Source: Flavobacterium daemonense (GTDB lineage: Bacteria > Bacteroidota > Bacteroidia > Flavobacteriales > Flavobacteriaceae). From it: a DNA stretch of 64,000 nt. The stretch lies in NCBI RefSeq assembly GCF_007341385.1, contig NZ_VJYD01000006.1, forward strand, positions 186,001-250,000. The letters are read 5' to 3'. The notes below the pieces were generated by a model. It searched no databases, was not told the DNA's origin, and was given only the letters and a program-made list of their open reading frames with translations. The position numbers and the translations under genes are program-made. Below, piece after piece: positions 25,742 to 36,700 of this stretch. Numbering within the stretch: position 1 is the stretch's first letter; every line of letters starts with the position of its first letter.

Positions 25742-26515
25742 TTATTTTTTCAAAACTTCATTTAAGAAAAGCTGTAAATGAGCAAAAGCTCTTTTGGCAG
25801 CAACAGGATTATAAGCTGCTCCTTTAGAGTTATCGCTTCCTGCTTCTGGATTGGTGAAAGAGTGAACTGAATCTGCATAATAAATCATTTGCCAATCGGC
25901 TTTTGAGTCACGCATTTCCTGTTGGAAAGCAGCAACTTCTTCTTTAGAAACAAATGGATCATCGGCTCCGTGGCAAATCAAAACTTTTGCAGTGATTGGT
26001 GTTGCAGGTCTTGAAGCATCTTTTCCTAGACCACCGTGAAACGACGCAACTCCTTTTACGTTTAAGTGACCGCGTGCAGCTTCAAGAACTCCAGTTCCGC
26101 CAAAACAATAACCAATAACAACTATATTATCAGTATTTGCGCCAGATTTAATTAATTCCTGTAATGCAGCGTTGATTCTTTTTTGATACGCTTCGTAATT
26201 AGTTTTGTAAAAGCCTGCTTGTTTTCCTGCTTCTGAAGTGTTTTTTGGATAATTACCTTCTCCATAAATATCAGCTATGAAAACATGATAACCAAGTTTT
26301 GATAAATCTTCTGCAATTCCTTTTGAAGCATTATCAATTCCAAGCCAAGCCGGAAGAAGTAAAATACCAGGATTTTGACTGCTTTTTTTAGCAGGTTTTA
26401 TAGATAAACCATTTAATGCCTGATTTCCGTCGGCATATTTTACAGGTTTCAATTGTGCGCTTATAGTGTTAGAAAACAATATAGTAGCGAAAATAATAAG
26501 GGCTGATTTTTTCAT
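25742..26515 (-). CDS. dienelactone-hydrolase-family alpha/beta hydrolase, exported
   Basis: A 257-residue protein with a signal peptide ending SAQ (about residue 21). The catalytic triad of the DLH family is visible: Cys in GYCFGG, Asp in GADDPFVS and His in VHSFTNPEAG. The Cys nucleophile separates it from ordinary Ser esterases. Exported DLH-like proteins are common in Bacteroidota, with substrates unknown. It is preceded by a terminator for the acylase gene and seems to be transcribed alone. Confidence 0.88.
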   Translation of the reverse strand: MKKSALIIFATILFSNTISAQLKPVKYADGNQALNGLSIKPAKKSSQNPGILLLPAWLGIDNASKGIAEDLSKLGYHVFIADIYGEGNYPKNTSEAGKQAGFYKTNYEAYQKRINAALQELIKSGANTDNIVVIGYCFGGTGVLEAARGHLNVKGVASFHGGLGKDASRPATPITAKVLICHGADDPFVSKEEVAAFQQEMRDSKADWQMIYYADSVHSFTNPEAGSDNSKGAAYNPVAAKRAFAHLQLFLNEVLKK

Positions 26516-26555
26516 CGATTTACAATTTTAAACAAATATCAGAAATATTCTCTTA

Positions 26556-26592
26556 TAAAAAAACCTCGAAAGAAAGTTCTTCCAAGGTTTGC
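26556..26592 (-). terminator. terminator of the acylase gene
   Basis: On the minus strand an imperfect stem AAACCTTGGAAG / CTTTCGAGGTTT is followed by a T-run, between the acylase stop and the dienelactone-hydrolase gene. Confidence 0.75.
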
Positions 26593-26616
26593 TTATAATC
26601 ATTTTTAGTGTCAGAA

Positions 26617-28815
26617 TTATTCGCCGGGATGATATGTTTTTTCGGCATTTTTCATGACGTCTTCTTTGTAGAATAAAACGTCTTTAAATTGTCCTTTTTG
26701 GTACATTTCGGCTTGATCTGTAAAATGTTTTGAATTTTCGTCACCGCTGTTTCCGCCGGCTAATAATGATTTTGCCTTGATTTTAGGACCAAACTCAACT
26801 GCGCAGATAAAACTGTTTCCGTTATAACCGTAGCGTTTTTTAGTGCCATTTTGGTAGTTGCTTTTAAAAGATGGCAGACTTCCCCAAGAACCTGGGCCGT
26901 AGCCAATTGGCAAACTTGGTTTTGAATCGTCGTATTTTAAGTCGATCGCACCGCTTGAACGCTGATAACGGTTGATTTCACCCCAAGCAATTTGCCATTT
27001 TCCAAATTTTGATTCTAATTCTTTTAAAACCGTTTGCAACTGCGGAATCATTTGCGATACGGTTGCATTTTTTGCAAATTTCTTAGTGTTTTCAACTTGA
27101 TCTAATTCCCCTTCATCAACATATGCTTTTAAAATAATCGGATCTAATTTATAAGCCCATTCAACGGCTAATGTGGTTGCTACTGAATTTTCCTTTGCAT
27201 AATAATCCCAATTTTTTAGAATTGAAATAGGTTCTTTTAATGAAGCATATTCTGCCGATTCTGGATTTATGTTTTTTTCGAAGATATTCACTAAAGTCGG
27301 AATCAAGATTTCGAAAATCGATAATTTAGAGTCATAACCATCGGCAATTACTTTGTCTAAAGTATATTTTTCGCCTTTGCTAAAAATTCTAACGGCATTT
27401 ATTGCTCTAAAATTTTCACCGTCTGGCGCCATATACGGAACGTAGTTTTCTTTTTTCGGACTGTTTTCTCCAGCAACCGAGAAAGGAGTGGAGTTGCAGT
27501 TTTGAAGCCAGCCATTTACCGGATTGTAAACGTGAACGGTTTCGTCAACATTATGCAAGCCTTTCCATCGTGTTGCTGAAATCGATCCGTCAACTACTTT
27601 TGCCCAATTCAAATTTTTATCTCTAATTGGAATAAAATTTCCGTGCCAGTACGCAATATTTCCTTTACTATCAGCATAAACGGTATTATTTGACGTATTA
27701 GCTTTTAAGTCCATTGCTTTTTTATAGTCGTCGAAGTTTTTAGATTTTGTTCGAACCCAACTCTGAATCAAACTGGTCATTGATCTGTTGTTTGATTTTA
27801 AGCTGATCCATTTTCCATCGCGTTTTGCCATAATTGGACCATTGTTCGTAAAATAGGTCTTGAACTTTTTCGGAACCAATTTTCCATTTTCGGTATAATT
27901 GATTGTGATTTCTTTTTCGATTATTGGGAGAAATTTGCCATCAAATTCATAAAACAATTTACCTTTTTTATCGATGATTTTTTCGGCGTACATATCGGCA
28001 ACATCAACATTTGATGAAGTATGCATCCAACCACAGTTTTCATTAAAACCTTGGTAAATAAAAAATTGTCCCCAAGTTACAGCGCCGTAAACGTTCAAAC
28101 CTTCTTCGCTTGTAATTTGAACTTCGGGTCTAAAATAAAAAGTCGTGTGCGGATTGATGTATAAAATAGCATTTCCGTCGGCGGTTTTTGAGGGAGCAAA
28201 TGCAAATCCGTTTGAACCCGTCTGCACATATTTTTCTCTTTCGACATACGCCACTTTATCATTATTTCCAGAATAAAAAGCTTTTAATTCGGCTGTAGAA
28301 AGATCTGCAGTGCTAATCGCGCCAATACTTCCGTCTGTCCACAGCAAAGGAAACCACGGTTCAAAATGCGTTAAAAGAGCCGGTTTTACTTCAGGATGTT
28401 TGTATAAATAAAAATTAATTGCGTCTGCATAACTGTTTAGAAGTTTTTTAAGCCATTCAGGTGCTTTTTTATAATCAGCTTTTGCTTCATCTGTATCAAT
28501 TAAAAGTTTAATTTCTAAATCATTATATAAAACCGATTGTCCTTTTATTTCTGAAAGACGGCCTAATTTTTCAATATAATTCATTTCGATTCTCTTAAAA
28601 TCGTCTTCACATTGCGCATATAGTAATCCAAAAACGGCATCGGCATCAGTTTTGCCATAAACATGCGGAATTCCCCAATTATCACGAATTATAGTGACTT
28701 GTTTAGCTGATTTTTCTAAGCGTTCAATTTTTTTTGGACTGATTTTTTGTGCCGAAAGTTGAAAACTCAGACAAATGAAAAAAACTGATTTTATGATTTT
28801 AGAATAAGAATACAT
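26617..28815 (-). CDS. penicillin-acylase-family Ntn hydrolase
   Basis: A 732-residue exported amidase precursor. The signal peptide ends LSAQ (about 22). In this family the precursor cuts itself so that an internal Ser becomes the N-terminal nucleophile of the large subunit; here the junction is predicted at G200/S201 in QTGSNGFAFAPSKTADG, followed by the usual NPHT. The segment VTIIRDNWGIPHVYGKTDAD is the typical small-subunit start. Relatives cleave beta-lactam side chains, N-acyl homoserine lactones or N-acyl amino acids; the substrate is unknown. The cyanophycinase-like gene ends 2 nt upstream, so the two form an operon. Confidence 0.9.
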   Translation of the reverse strand: MYSYSKIIKSVFFICLSFQLSAQKISPKKIERLEKSAKQVTIIRDNWGIPHVYGKTDADAVFGLLYAQCEDDFKRIEMNYIEKLGRLSEIKGQSVLYNDLEIKLLIDTDEAKADYKKAPEWLKKLLNSYADAINFYLYKHPEVKPALLTHFEPWFPLLWTDGSIGAISTADLSTAELKAFYSGNNDKVAYVEREKYVQTGSNGFAFAPSKTADGNAILYINPHTTFYFRPEVQITSEEGLNVYGAVTWGQFFIYQGFNENCGWMHTSSNVDVADMYAEKIIDKKGKLFYEFDGKFLPIIEKEITINYTENGKLVPKKFKTYFTNNGPIMAKRDGKWISLKSNNRSMTSLIQSWVRTKSKNFDDYKKAMDLKANTSNNTVYADSKGNIAYWHGNFIPIRDKNLNWAKVVDGSISATRWKGLHNVDETVHVYNPVNGWLQNCNSTPFSVAGENSPKKENYVPYMAPDGENFRAINAVRIFSKGEKYTLDKVIADGYDSKLSIFEILIPTLVNIFEKNINPESAEYASLKEPISILKNWDYYAKENSVATTLAVEWAYKLDPIILKAYVDEGELDQVENTKKFAKNATVSQMIPQLQTVLKELESKFGKWQIAWGEINRYQRSSGAIDLKYDDSKPSLPIGYGPGSWGSLPSFKSNYQNGTKKRYGYNGNSFICAVEFGPKIKAKSLLAGGNSGDENSKHFTDQAEMYQKGQFKDVLFYKEDVMKNAEKTYHPGE

Positions 28816-28817
28816 TA

Positions 28818-29672
28818 TTATTTTATATTAAATTTTTGACCGGCAGTATAAATGCTCATTTGTAGATTTTCGATAGAAATGAGATTGTTTTTGTTTGATT
28901 TTTTGATTCCTTTTGGTTTTCGTACCACAATAACTTCACTTTCTCCGGCGACTTCAATTTCGTTATTTCGAACAATAATTGCGGTGGCTTCATCAATTCC
29001 AATGCCGGTTAAATCTGGAAATTCAACTAAGGCTGAAAGCAGGCGATTGTAGCGATTTCTCTTTAAAAAATGCTGATCGATAACTGCGGTTTTCAATAAA
29101 CCCAAACCTTCTGAAGTTTCTAAATTGTCGTATCTAATATTATCAAAAGTTCCCGAATATTCTTTTTCTAATTTCTGATTTCCGGTAATCATTTTTTCAG
29201 ACATTACAGCTGCGCCGGCGCTGGTTCCAGAAATTGTGCTTCCGTTTTCATATGCTTTTTGAATCGCTGTTTTGATTGGTGTATTTTGAACCACGTTCAT
29301 AAACCGACTTTGATCGCCTCCGCTGATGAAAATCAGTTTTGCTTTTTGAACTGAATCTGTCAGTTTTTTATTTTGTGCTGTTTCTTTGTTGAAATTCAGC
29401 ATTACAATGGGGTTTTGCGTCAATTTTACCATTTGTGTTTTAAAGAAAATATACGAGCTGTCTGGTTCTTCGCTCGACATTGGCAAAACCACTATGTAAT
29501 CTTTTTTTCCTAATTCGGCTACAGCCAAAACCTGTTTCATTAAATCATCAGAACGATTGCCTCCGCCAATTATAAATAATTTTCCCTTAGCGTTTTGTGC
29601 TTGCGAAAAACCTGTAATTAAAAGCAAAAGAAATAAAGAAAGCAGACGAAAATAAGCGGATTTTTTTTTCAT
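28818..29672 (-). CDS. cyanophycinase-like peptidase (S51 family), exported
   Basis: A 284-residue Ser hydrolase. The signal peptide is about 1-25 (GFSQAQ). The fold markers are KLFIIGGGNRSDDL, ISGGDQSRF and the nucleophile elbow GTSAGAAVMS with S151, then GLGLL and DQHFLKRNRYNRLL. Cyanophycinases cut beta-Asp-Arg polymers and peptidase E cuts Asp-X dipeptides; export suggests use on environmental polymer or peptide. No isoaspartyl dipeptidase is adjacent. It is co-transcribed with the downstream acylase and lies 32 nt after the Lrp gene. Confidence 0.85.
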   Translation of the reverse strand: MKKKSAYFRLLSLFLLLLITGFSQAQNAKGKLFIIGGGNRSDDLMKQVLAVAELGKKDYIVVLPMSSEEPDSSYIFFKTQMVKLTQNPIVMLNFNKETAQNKKLTDSVQKAKLIFISGGDQSRFMNVVQNTPIKTAIQKAYENGSTISGTSAGAAVMSEKMITGNQKLEKEYSGTFDNIRYDNLETSEGLGLLKTAVIDQHFLKRNRYNRLLSALVEFPDLTGIGIDEATAIIVRNNEIEVAGESEVIVVRKPKGIKKSNKNNLISIENLQMSIYTAGQKFNIK

Positions 29673-29704
29673 AAAAAAGAAAGGATTCAGCTAATTGTAA
29701 GGAA

Positions 29705-30157
29705 TTACAATGTAATGTTTCTCTTAAAAGCACAACCTAATTCGATTATAGAATCGGTTTTTGCAATTCCTGGGATATTATCGATTTTTTCGTAAAGAAT
29801 TTTTCGCATGTGTTCGTGATTCTTTGCTACAATTTTGATGTAAAGCGTAAACGAACCCGTAACATAATAGCATTCGGTTATTTCGGGAATTTTTTTCATT
29901 TCCTCGATAATTCGGTCAGAATCAGAATCTTTATTAAGTGTAATTCCTGTAAAAGATGCCCAGTCATAACCGATATTTTTTTCTTGAATGATGGGTTTTA
30001 TACCGCCAATAACACCTTGTTCGATCATTCGATTAATACGCTGATGCACCATAGTGTTTGAAATTTTTAAATTGGCTGCAATAGTAGAAAAAGCAATTCT
30101 TCCGTCTTTTTCCAGTTCTTTTAGTATTTTAATATCGAATTCGTCTATTATGTCCAT
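29705..30157 (-). CDS. Lrp/AsnC-family transcriptional regulator
   Basis: A 150-residue protein with an N-terminal winged helix-turn-helix (DIKILKELEKDGRIAFSTIA, then KISNTMVHQRINRMIEQGVI) and a C-terminal RAM ligand-binding domain (YYVTGSFTLYIKI). It is divergent from rocD, with 210 bp between, so it is the likely amino-acid-responsive regulator of rocD and perhaps of itself. The cyanophycinase/acylase pair downstream might be in the same regulon because of its orientation. Confidence 0.92.
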   Translation of the reverse strand: MDIIDEFDIKILKELEKDGRIAFSTIAANLKISNTMVHQRINRMIEQGVIGGIKPIIQEKNIGYDWASFTGITLNKDSDSDRIIEEMKKIPEITECYYVTGSFTLYIKIVAKNHEHMRKILYEKIDNIPGIAKTDSIIELGCAFKRNITL

Positions 30158-30338
30158 TGTTTATTTTCTTCTTTTTTGATTTATAAAAGTAATTATTTTT
30201 TTCAATAAAAGGGAACAGAATCAAGAATGGGATTTTGCATTATTTATTTTTTATTGCTTATAAAAATAAAATTTGACTTTTTTAAAAGATTAGTTAGTTT
30301 AATTTTAATTTATTTATGGTGTATTTGTTGTTTTTTGA

Positions 30339-30346
30339 TATTTTTG
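30339..30346 (+). promoter_or_regulatory. -7 box of rocD
   Basis: TATTTTTG fits TAnnTTTG and lies 21 nt before the rocD ATG. The 210-bp divergent region is very AT-rich; I see no clear Lrp palindrome. Confidence 0.5.
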
Positions 30347-30367
30347 TATTTGAAAAAATAACTTACT

Positions 30368-31621
30368 ATGATACATATAGAAAATATACTTTCATCAAAA
30401 TCTGAAATTTTGATTGAAAAAGAGAATAAATACGGAGCTCACAATTATCATCCGCTTCCTGTGGTTTTAGAAAAAGGAGAAGGTGTATATGTTTGGGATG
30501 TTGACGGAAAAAAATATTATGATTTTTTATCGGCTTATTCAGCAGTAAATCAAGGACATTGTCATCCAAAAATTGTAAAAGCAATGGTTGATCAGGCACA
30601 AAAACTGACGTTGACTTCGCGTGCTTTTTACAACGATAAATTGGGAAATTACGAAGAATATGTAACCAATTATTTTGGTTTTGATAAAGTTTTGCCAATG
30701 AATACGGGTGCTGAAGCCGTTGAAACAGCATTAAAAATATGCCGAAAATGGGCGTATGAAGTAAAAGGCATTCCAGAAAATCAGGCGCAAGTGATTGTTT
30801 GCGAGAATAATTTTCACGGAAGAACCACTACAATTATTTCATTCTCTAATGATGAAACGGCGCGCAAAAACTTTGGTCCGTTTACTGACGGATTTATAAA
30901 AATTGAATACGATAATCTTAAAGCTCTTGAAAAAGCTTTAGATTCTTCAAAAAATATTGCAGGATTTTTAGTTGAACCAATTCAGGGAGAAGCTGGAGTT
31001 TATGTTCCGTCAGAAGGTTATTTGGCGAAAGCCAAAGCATTGTGCGAGAAACATAATGTTTTATTTATTGCCGATGAAGTTCAAACCGGAATTGCACGTA
31101 CTGGGAAATTATTAGCAGTTCATCATGAAAATGTGCAACCAGATGTTCTGATTTTAGGAAAAGCAATTTCTGGTGGTGTTTATCCAGTTTCGGCGGTTTT
31201 GGCAAATAATGAGATTATGAATGTGATCAAACCAGGACAACACGGTTCTACTTTTGGAGGAAATCCTGTTGCGGCAGCCGTTGCAATTGCGGCTTTGGAA
31301 GTAATAAAAGATGAAAAACTAGCGGAAAATGCCGAACGTTTAGGAATTATTTTAAGAGATGGATTAAATAAAATTGCCGAGAAAAACAATTTGATTACGT
31401 TAGTTCGCGGAAAAGGACTTTTAAACGCGATCGTAATCAATACAGATGAAGATTCTGATTTGGCTTGGGAAATCTGCCTTAAATTTAGAGACAACGGATT
31501 ATTGGCAAAACCAACTCACGGCAACAAAATCAGACTGGCGCCGCCATTAGTTATGACAGAAGCGCAAATTCAAGAATGTCTTGAAATTATTGAGAAATCA
31601 CTTAACGAATTTAAGTTATAA
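30368..31621 (+). CDS. rocD: ornithine-oxo-acid transaminase
   Basis: A 417-residue PLP enzyme that converts ornithine and 2-oxoglutarate to glutamate semialdehyde and glutamate. Class-III aminotransferase features are present: [12 protein letters not shown] (phosphate loop), [16 protein letters not shown], the Asp that holds the PLP pyridine N in [15 protein letters not shown], and the Schiff-base Lys in ILGKAISGG. Length and the N-terminal [19 protein letters not shown] match ornithine aminotransferase rather than acetylornithine or GABA enzymes. It starts arginine/ornithine breakdown towards glutamate or proline. Divergent from the Lrp gene; a strong terminator follows. Confidence 0.95.
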   Translation: MIHIENILSSKSEILIEKENKYGAHNYHPLPVVLEKGEGVYVWDVDGKKYYDFLSAYSAVNQGHCHPKIVKAMVDQAQKLTLTSRAFYNDKLGNYEEYVTNYFGFDKVLPMNTGAEAVETALKICRKWAYEVKGIPENQAQVIVCENNFHGRTTTIISFSNDETARKNFGPFTDGFIKIEYDNLKALEKALDSSKNIAGFLVEPIQGEAGVYVPSEGYLAKAKALCEKHNVLFIADEVQTGIARTGKLLAVHHENVQPDVLILGKAISGGVYPVSAVLANNEIMNVIKPGQHGSTFGGNPVAAAVAIAALEVIKDEKLAENAERLGIILRDGLNKIAEKNNLITLVRGKGLLNAIVINTDEDSDLAWEICLKFRDNGLLAKPTHGNKIRLAPPLVMTEAQIQECLEIIEKSLNEFKL

Positions 31622-31642
31622 GCATACAAAAAGCGTTATTAT

Positions 31643-31678
31643 AAAAACAGCTGTGATTTTCACAGCTGTTTTTTTTTA
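31643..31678 (+). terminator. terminator of rocD
   Basis: AAAAACAGCTGTGA / TCACAGCTGTTTTT forms a strong stem followed by a T-run. Confidence 0.9.
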
Positions 31679-31804
31679 AAGTAATAGGAATTATATAACG
31701 AATTATAAAAAATTATATAAATAAAAGAAACAACTTCATGAGTAGTTTTGGAATACTATTATGAACAGCAGCTTTTTGTTGAACCTTTATAAAATTTACC
31801 TTTT

Positions 31805-32260
31805 ATGGCTTATAATAATACTGATTTGACACGTTTTCTAGATGCACAAAACAAGCTTTATCTAGCGGCTTATTCGGAATTGAAAAAAGGAAAAAAAGAA
31901 ACGCATTGGATGTGGTTTATTTTTCCGCAGATAAAAGGATTAGGAAAAAGCAATATTGCAAATTATTATGCAATTGCCGATCTAGAAGAAGCGGAAGCGT
32001 ATTTGAATCATCCCGTTTTAGCAAAACATTTAATTGAAATTGCACAACTTTTGCTTAAATACAAAACCAAATCTATTGAATCGATTCTTGGTGAATTAGA
32101 CGCTCGTAAATTGCGCTCTTCTTTAAGCCTTTTTGTTCAGGTAGCAAATGCAAATCCAATATTTCAGGAATTGTTAGATACTTTTTACTCGGGTCATTTA
32201 GATCCAATTACGTTAACTATTGCACAAGAATTAAAGAAAAAAGTACCAGTCGAAGCGTAA
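31805..32260 (+). CDS. DUF1810-family protein
   Basis: A 151-residue cytosolic protein. The conserved DUF1810 block is FLDAQNKLYLAAYSELKKGK followed by WMWFIFPQIKGLGKS, and a middle segment LNHPVLAKHLIEIAQLLL. It is widespread in bacteria and its function is not established. It is monocistronic and converges on the SusD gene, with a bidirectional terminator between them. Confidence 0.9.
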   Translation: MAYNNTDLTRFLDAQNKLYLAAYSELKKGKKETHWMWFIFPQIKGLGKSNIANYYAIADLEEAEAYLNHPVLAKHLIEIAQLLLKYKTKSIESILGELDARKLRSSLSLFVQVANANPIFQELLDTFYSGHLDPITLTIAQELKKKVPVEA

Positions 32261-32319
32261 TATAATTTTAGTACAGAATTTACCTTTCTATTTTTTTTAT
32301 ATTTTTTTTTTTTGGGGAC

Positions 32320-32354
32320 AAAAAAACCATTCGAATCAACGAATGGTTTTTTGT
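32320..32354. terminator. bidirectional terminator between DUF1810 and susD pair 1
   Basis: AAAAAAACCATTCG / CGAATGGTTTTTTG, with a short loop, is palindromic and has T-runs on both strands. Confidence 0.85.
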
Positions 32355-32372
32355 TTTATAAAGATTTCTGTT

Positions 32373-33776
32373 TTAGCTTCCGTAGCCGGGATTTTGAGTT
32401 ATTTTTTTGTTGGCATCTGTTTCTTTCAATGGAATAGGGAAAACCAATCGATTTGCATCGTATGGAATCAAATCTGAGCCATCGCCGTCAGAGCTGATGT
32501 CAATCGAACGTTTTGTTCTGCGGATGTCGTGAATCAAGAATCCTTCCATTCCTAATTCTAACTCGCGCTCCAATAAAACATCATCGATAGTTACCGCTGC
32601 AAGTTCGTCAGCGTTTGCTCTTGAACGAATGATATTAATATCGTCAAGAGGCGTATTTCCTACGGCTGTTCCGGCGCGCAAATTACCTTCTGCTCTAATC
32701 AAGTACATTTCGGCCAAACGAATAAGCGGTACATCGCCATATTGATCTGTAAATTTAGAAGTCAATAATCGGCCATTATCCTCATTTACGTAATTGAATA
32801 TTGCTCGGTCATCAGGATCGCTGAATTTAGACAAATAAGCATCTCGAATAGAAAAATCGCCGCCGCGACCACCGTTTCCTTCAGAAGCATAAAAAGTGAC
32901 CAAGTCGTTCAAGCCAGTTTGTTTTGTGATTTGGATTGCGAAAACATCTTCAACTTTGTCGCTATCGTGATTAAATGCGTCTGCGTATTTTGGAGATAAT
33001 GAATGTCCGCTGTTTTCAATAACATCATTTGCGGCATCTCTGGCAGCAGCATAATTTTGCTGTTGCAGATAAACTCTTGCTAATAAAGCTTTAGCCGAAT
33101 ATTTATCGGCGTAAAAACTATTTTCAGCTGGAAGATTGGCGTAAGCCAAATTTAATCCGTCAATGATCACTTTGTAAACTTCATCAACAGTACTTCTTTC
33201 TTTGGAAAGATCCACGTTAAAATCATAAATCGCATTTGGACGGATTACAACCCCTAATTGCGAATTAGCTTGACCAGCAACGTATGGTTTTGCAAAAAAT
33301 CGAACCAAGTCAAAATAAGCCAATGATTTTAAAAAGTTAGCTTCTCCAATCATAACAGCTTGCCTGTCTGGATCTTTCACTTTGTCAATATTTTCGATTA
33401 CGGTATTTGCCGCATTAATGATGGAGTAAAGTCTAGAGTAAGTGCCTTCGATGATCACATTATCAGACAGCATTGTTTTGATGTACATTTGTCTGAGTTC
33501 GCCATAGGTTCCGCGCCATCTTAAATCGGTTGTGCTCAAAGAACCTGTTACACCAAGTAAATCAGCATAAAGCATAATTCGGCCGCCATAAGCATTTCCG
33601 TTTGCAGCAAGCGCATAAGTACCAGTCAAAACATTTGTAACACCGCTTTCAGTACTTAGTGTAACTGTTGCGTCTTCTCTTTGCTTCGGATCTAAATCTA
33701 ATTCGTTTTCACAGCTTGTAAAAAAGACTGCAAAAATTATAAGTATGATTAATTTATTTGCTTTCATTTTGATCAT
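32373..33776 (-). CDS. SusD/RagB-family outer-membrane substrate-binding lipoprotein (pair 1)
   Basis: A 467-residue surface lipoprotein that acts as the lid of a SusC channel. The lipobox is FTSC (after MKANKLIILIIFAVF; the first in-frame Met, two codons earlier, is also possible). Family marks are ANTVIENIDK, GEANFLKSLAYFDLVRFFA and the C-terminal LELGMEGFLIHDIRR with a final ITQNPGY. The gene begins 1 nt after the stop of its susC partner. Substrate unknown; the neighbourhood of sulfatases suggests sulfated compounds, but the pair is separated from them by a terminator. Confidence 0.93.
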   Translation of the reverse strand: MIKMKANKLIILIIFAVFFTSCENELDLDPKQREDATVTLSTESGVTNVLTGTYALAANGNAYGGRIMLYADLLGVTGSLSTTDLRWRGTYGELRQMYIKTMLSDNVIIEGTYSRLYSIINAANTVIENIDKVKDPDRQAVMIGEANFLKSLAYFDLVRFFAKPYVAGQANSQLGVVIRPNAIYDFNVDLSKERSTVDEVYKVIIDGLNLAYANLPAENSFYADKYSAKALLARVYLQQQNYAAARDAANDVIENSGHSLSPKYADAFNHDSDKVEDVFAIQITKQTGLNDLVTFYASEGNGGRGGDFSIRDAYLSKFSDPDDRAIFNYVNEDNGRLLTSKFTDQYGDVPLIRLAEMYLIRAEGNLRAGTAVGNTPLDDINIIRSRANADELAAVTIDDVLLERELELGMEGFLIHDIRRTKRSIDISSDGDGSDLIPYDANRLVFPIPLKETDANKKITQNPGYGS

Positions 33777-33777
33777 T

Positions 33778-36700
33778 TTAAAAATTAATATTTACTCCAA
33801 TAGCAATTGTTTTAGCTGGCGGTGCCGAGTAAAAATCTTCTCCAATTATTGCGGCTCCACTAGCTCTTGAATCATCTCTTCTTGCCTCTGGATCATATCC
33901 CGTATAATTTGTAAAAGTTAACAAGTTCACAGCAGTAAAATAAACTCTCAAACTGCTCATCTGCATTTTGGTAACCGCTTCTTTTGGCAGTGAATATCCA
34001 AAAGTCAAGTTTCTTAAACGAATAAAATCTGATTTGTCTAAGTAGCGAGTAGAGGCTTGAGTTCCATTCGAACCTTCAAATCTTGCTTGTGGCACATTTG
34101 TAATATCGCCTGGTTTTTGCCAACGGTTCAACTGATCGGCAGTTTGGTTGTCAAAATAATCTGCAGCAGTAGACATGTATTGTCCTGCTGAATTATAAAT
34201 GCTTGCGCCCCATTCTCCTTGAAAAGTAAAACTAAAATCAAATCCTTTGTAAGTTATTGTATTAGTCAAACCAGACATTAAAGTCGGGAATGGATTTCCT
34301 GCAATGGTTCTTTTTGCTTCACTGTAATCATTTGTTGTGCTTTTGTCAAGCGTTCCATCTGCTTTTACAGTGTTTTTTACAAAAAGAGCATCTCCATTTG
34401 CAGGATCAACACCTGCGTATTCCACTAAGTAAAAAGACGAAATGTTTTCACCAACTCTGTTAATGCCGTAATCAAGAATAACATCGGTATTGTTGTTTGG
34501 CAACGATTTTACTTTTGATTCATTTGTGGTCAGGTTGAAACTTGTATTCCATTTAAAGTTTTCTGTCTCAATATTTTTTGTGTTCAACGTAAACTCAAAA
34601 CCACTGCTTCTGATTTTACCGATATTTTTATTCACATAACTTGCTCCAGAACTCAATGGCAATGGTACTTGAAACAGCAATCCGTCAGTATCTTTTTGGT
34701 AATAATCGGCTTCAAAAGTGATTTTGTTTAAGAAACCTGCTTCAAAACCAAAATCAGTCTGACTAGATTTTTCCCAAGTCAAGTCATTATTTCCAGCTTG
34801 ATCAAAAGTAAGTCCTGATTTCAAGTTATACGGATTAGGTCTGTATAACTGGCGTGATGCGAAGTTTCCGATTTCGGCATTTCCTAATTTACCCCAGCTT
34901 CCTTTAATTTTTAAATAGCTTAAAACGGTATTATCTTTTAAGAATTCTTCTTGAGAAATAACCCAACCTGCAGAGAAAGCAGGGAAGATTCCGAATCTTT
35001 CATTTTTTCCAAAACGAGACGAACCGTCGCGACGAACACTTGCTTTGAAAAGATATTTTCCTTCATAAGAATAATTCAATCTTCCGAACTGAGAAACAAA
35101 AGCATAATCCGTTTCGTTTCCGTGACCTTCGTTTACTTCGGCACCTCCATCGATAGTGTGGAAATCATCATTTGGGAAATAAATACTGTTTACGTCTTGA
35201 TAACGTCTGTTGTATTTATTGAATTCCATACCGGCAACAACATTTAAAACATGTTTTTCGGCAAACGTATGATCGTAAGTAAAATAATTACTGAAAACAT
35301 AGTTTTCGGTATTTACCGAACTTGCAAAAACAGCTCCGTCAGTTGCCATAAATGGAGCATTTTTTCCTTGCCAATAATCCTCAGTCTGCGTCATTAAATC
35401 ATATGAAAAATCAGAATTGAATTTTAAGCCTTTTGCTAATTTTAGTTCGGCGAATATTTTTCCGGTAACTCTTCTCATGATCGTTTTCCAAGAAGTATTG
35501 TCTTTTGCCAATAAATAGTTGACATATTCTGTATTTGGGTTTGGTGTTCCATCGTCTAATCTCGCTTGCGAAATTGGCGCTTGAGCAACAGATTGTAAAG
35601 GAGTCGAGAACGAGTTGTCATCCTGAACCCTGTGAATCAAAGCTCTTGAAAAACCAATATTCATTCCGGCCGTAAATCGGTCAGAAACTTTGTGTGAAAC
35701 ATTTGATCTTGCAGTTATTTTTTCAAGATCATTGCTGTCGATGATTCCGGTTGTATTGTTATAAGCTCCAGAAAAGAAGTATTTTGTTTTGTCGTCACCG
35801 CCAGAAACAGAAAAATCGGCGTCAGTTGTATAACCAGTTCTAAAAGCAATGTCTTGCCAGTCAGTATCAATTTGTCCGTTTCTCCAGTCAGTTCCCTGAG
35901 ACAGATAATCCAATTCATCTTCTACAGATTGCAAATCGCCAACATTTCGTCCCGCTTCTTGCAGTAATTCTACATATTGTTTTGCATTCAGCCATTTCTT
36001 TTTATGAGTTGCCTCGCTGACACCTTGTGAAAAGTTAAGAGAGAAATTTCCTTTTCCTTCTTTTCCTTTTTTTGTGGTGATCAGTACAACCCCGTTTGCA
36101 CCACGCGCTCCGTAGATAGCGGCTGATGAAGCATCTTTTAAAACATCAATTGACTCGATTTCGTTTGTGCTTAATGTCAGCAATGGGTTGGTTGGTGCGC
36201 CATTGCTTGATTCGTCGTCATTGATAAGCGGAATTCCGTCTAATACGTATAAAGGCTGTGTTCCCGCACTGATACTTGCCGCACCGCGCACACGAATGTT
36301 TATACCTCCTTCAACTTTACCGTTTGTCTGCGTAATTTGTACTCCGGCTAGTTTTCCGACCAAAGCATTCTGCACGTTTGAAACCGGAATTTGCTGAATA
36401 TCTTTTGCTGTTACACGAGCTATATTATCGGTTAAATTCTTTTTTGATTGCGTACCATAACCCACAACAAGAACGGCTTCAAGCTCATTTTGAGTTTCAA
36501 CCATATGTATTGTCATGCCTTGTGAAGCTTTTACTTCGATGGTTGCAAAACTGACATAACTTGCTACTAAAATATCACCAGTATTGGCTTGAATTTTAAA
36601 ATTTCCATCAAAATCAGTTTGTGTACTTGAATTGCTTCCTTTTAATACAATATTTACTCCCGGAATCGGAACTCCCTTTTTGTCAGTAACTGTTCCAGAA

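Noticed and set aside
32326..32350. GATTCGAATGG segment resembling a tRNA T-loop
   Set aside because: It is part of a bidirectional terminator hairpin; no cloverleaf can be drawn.
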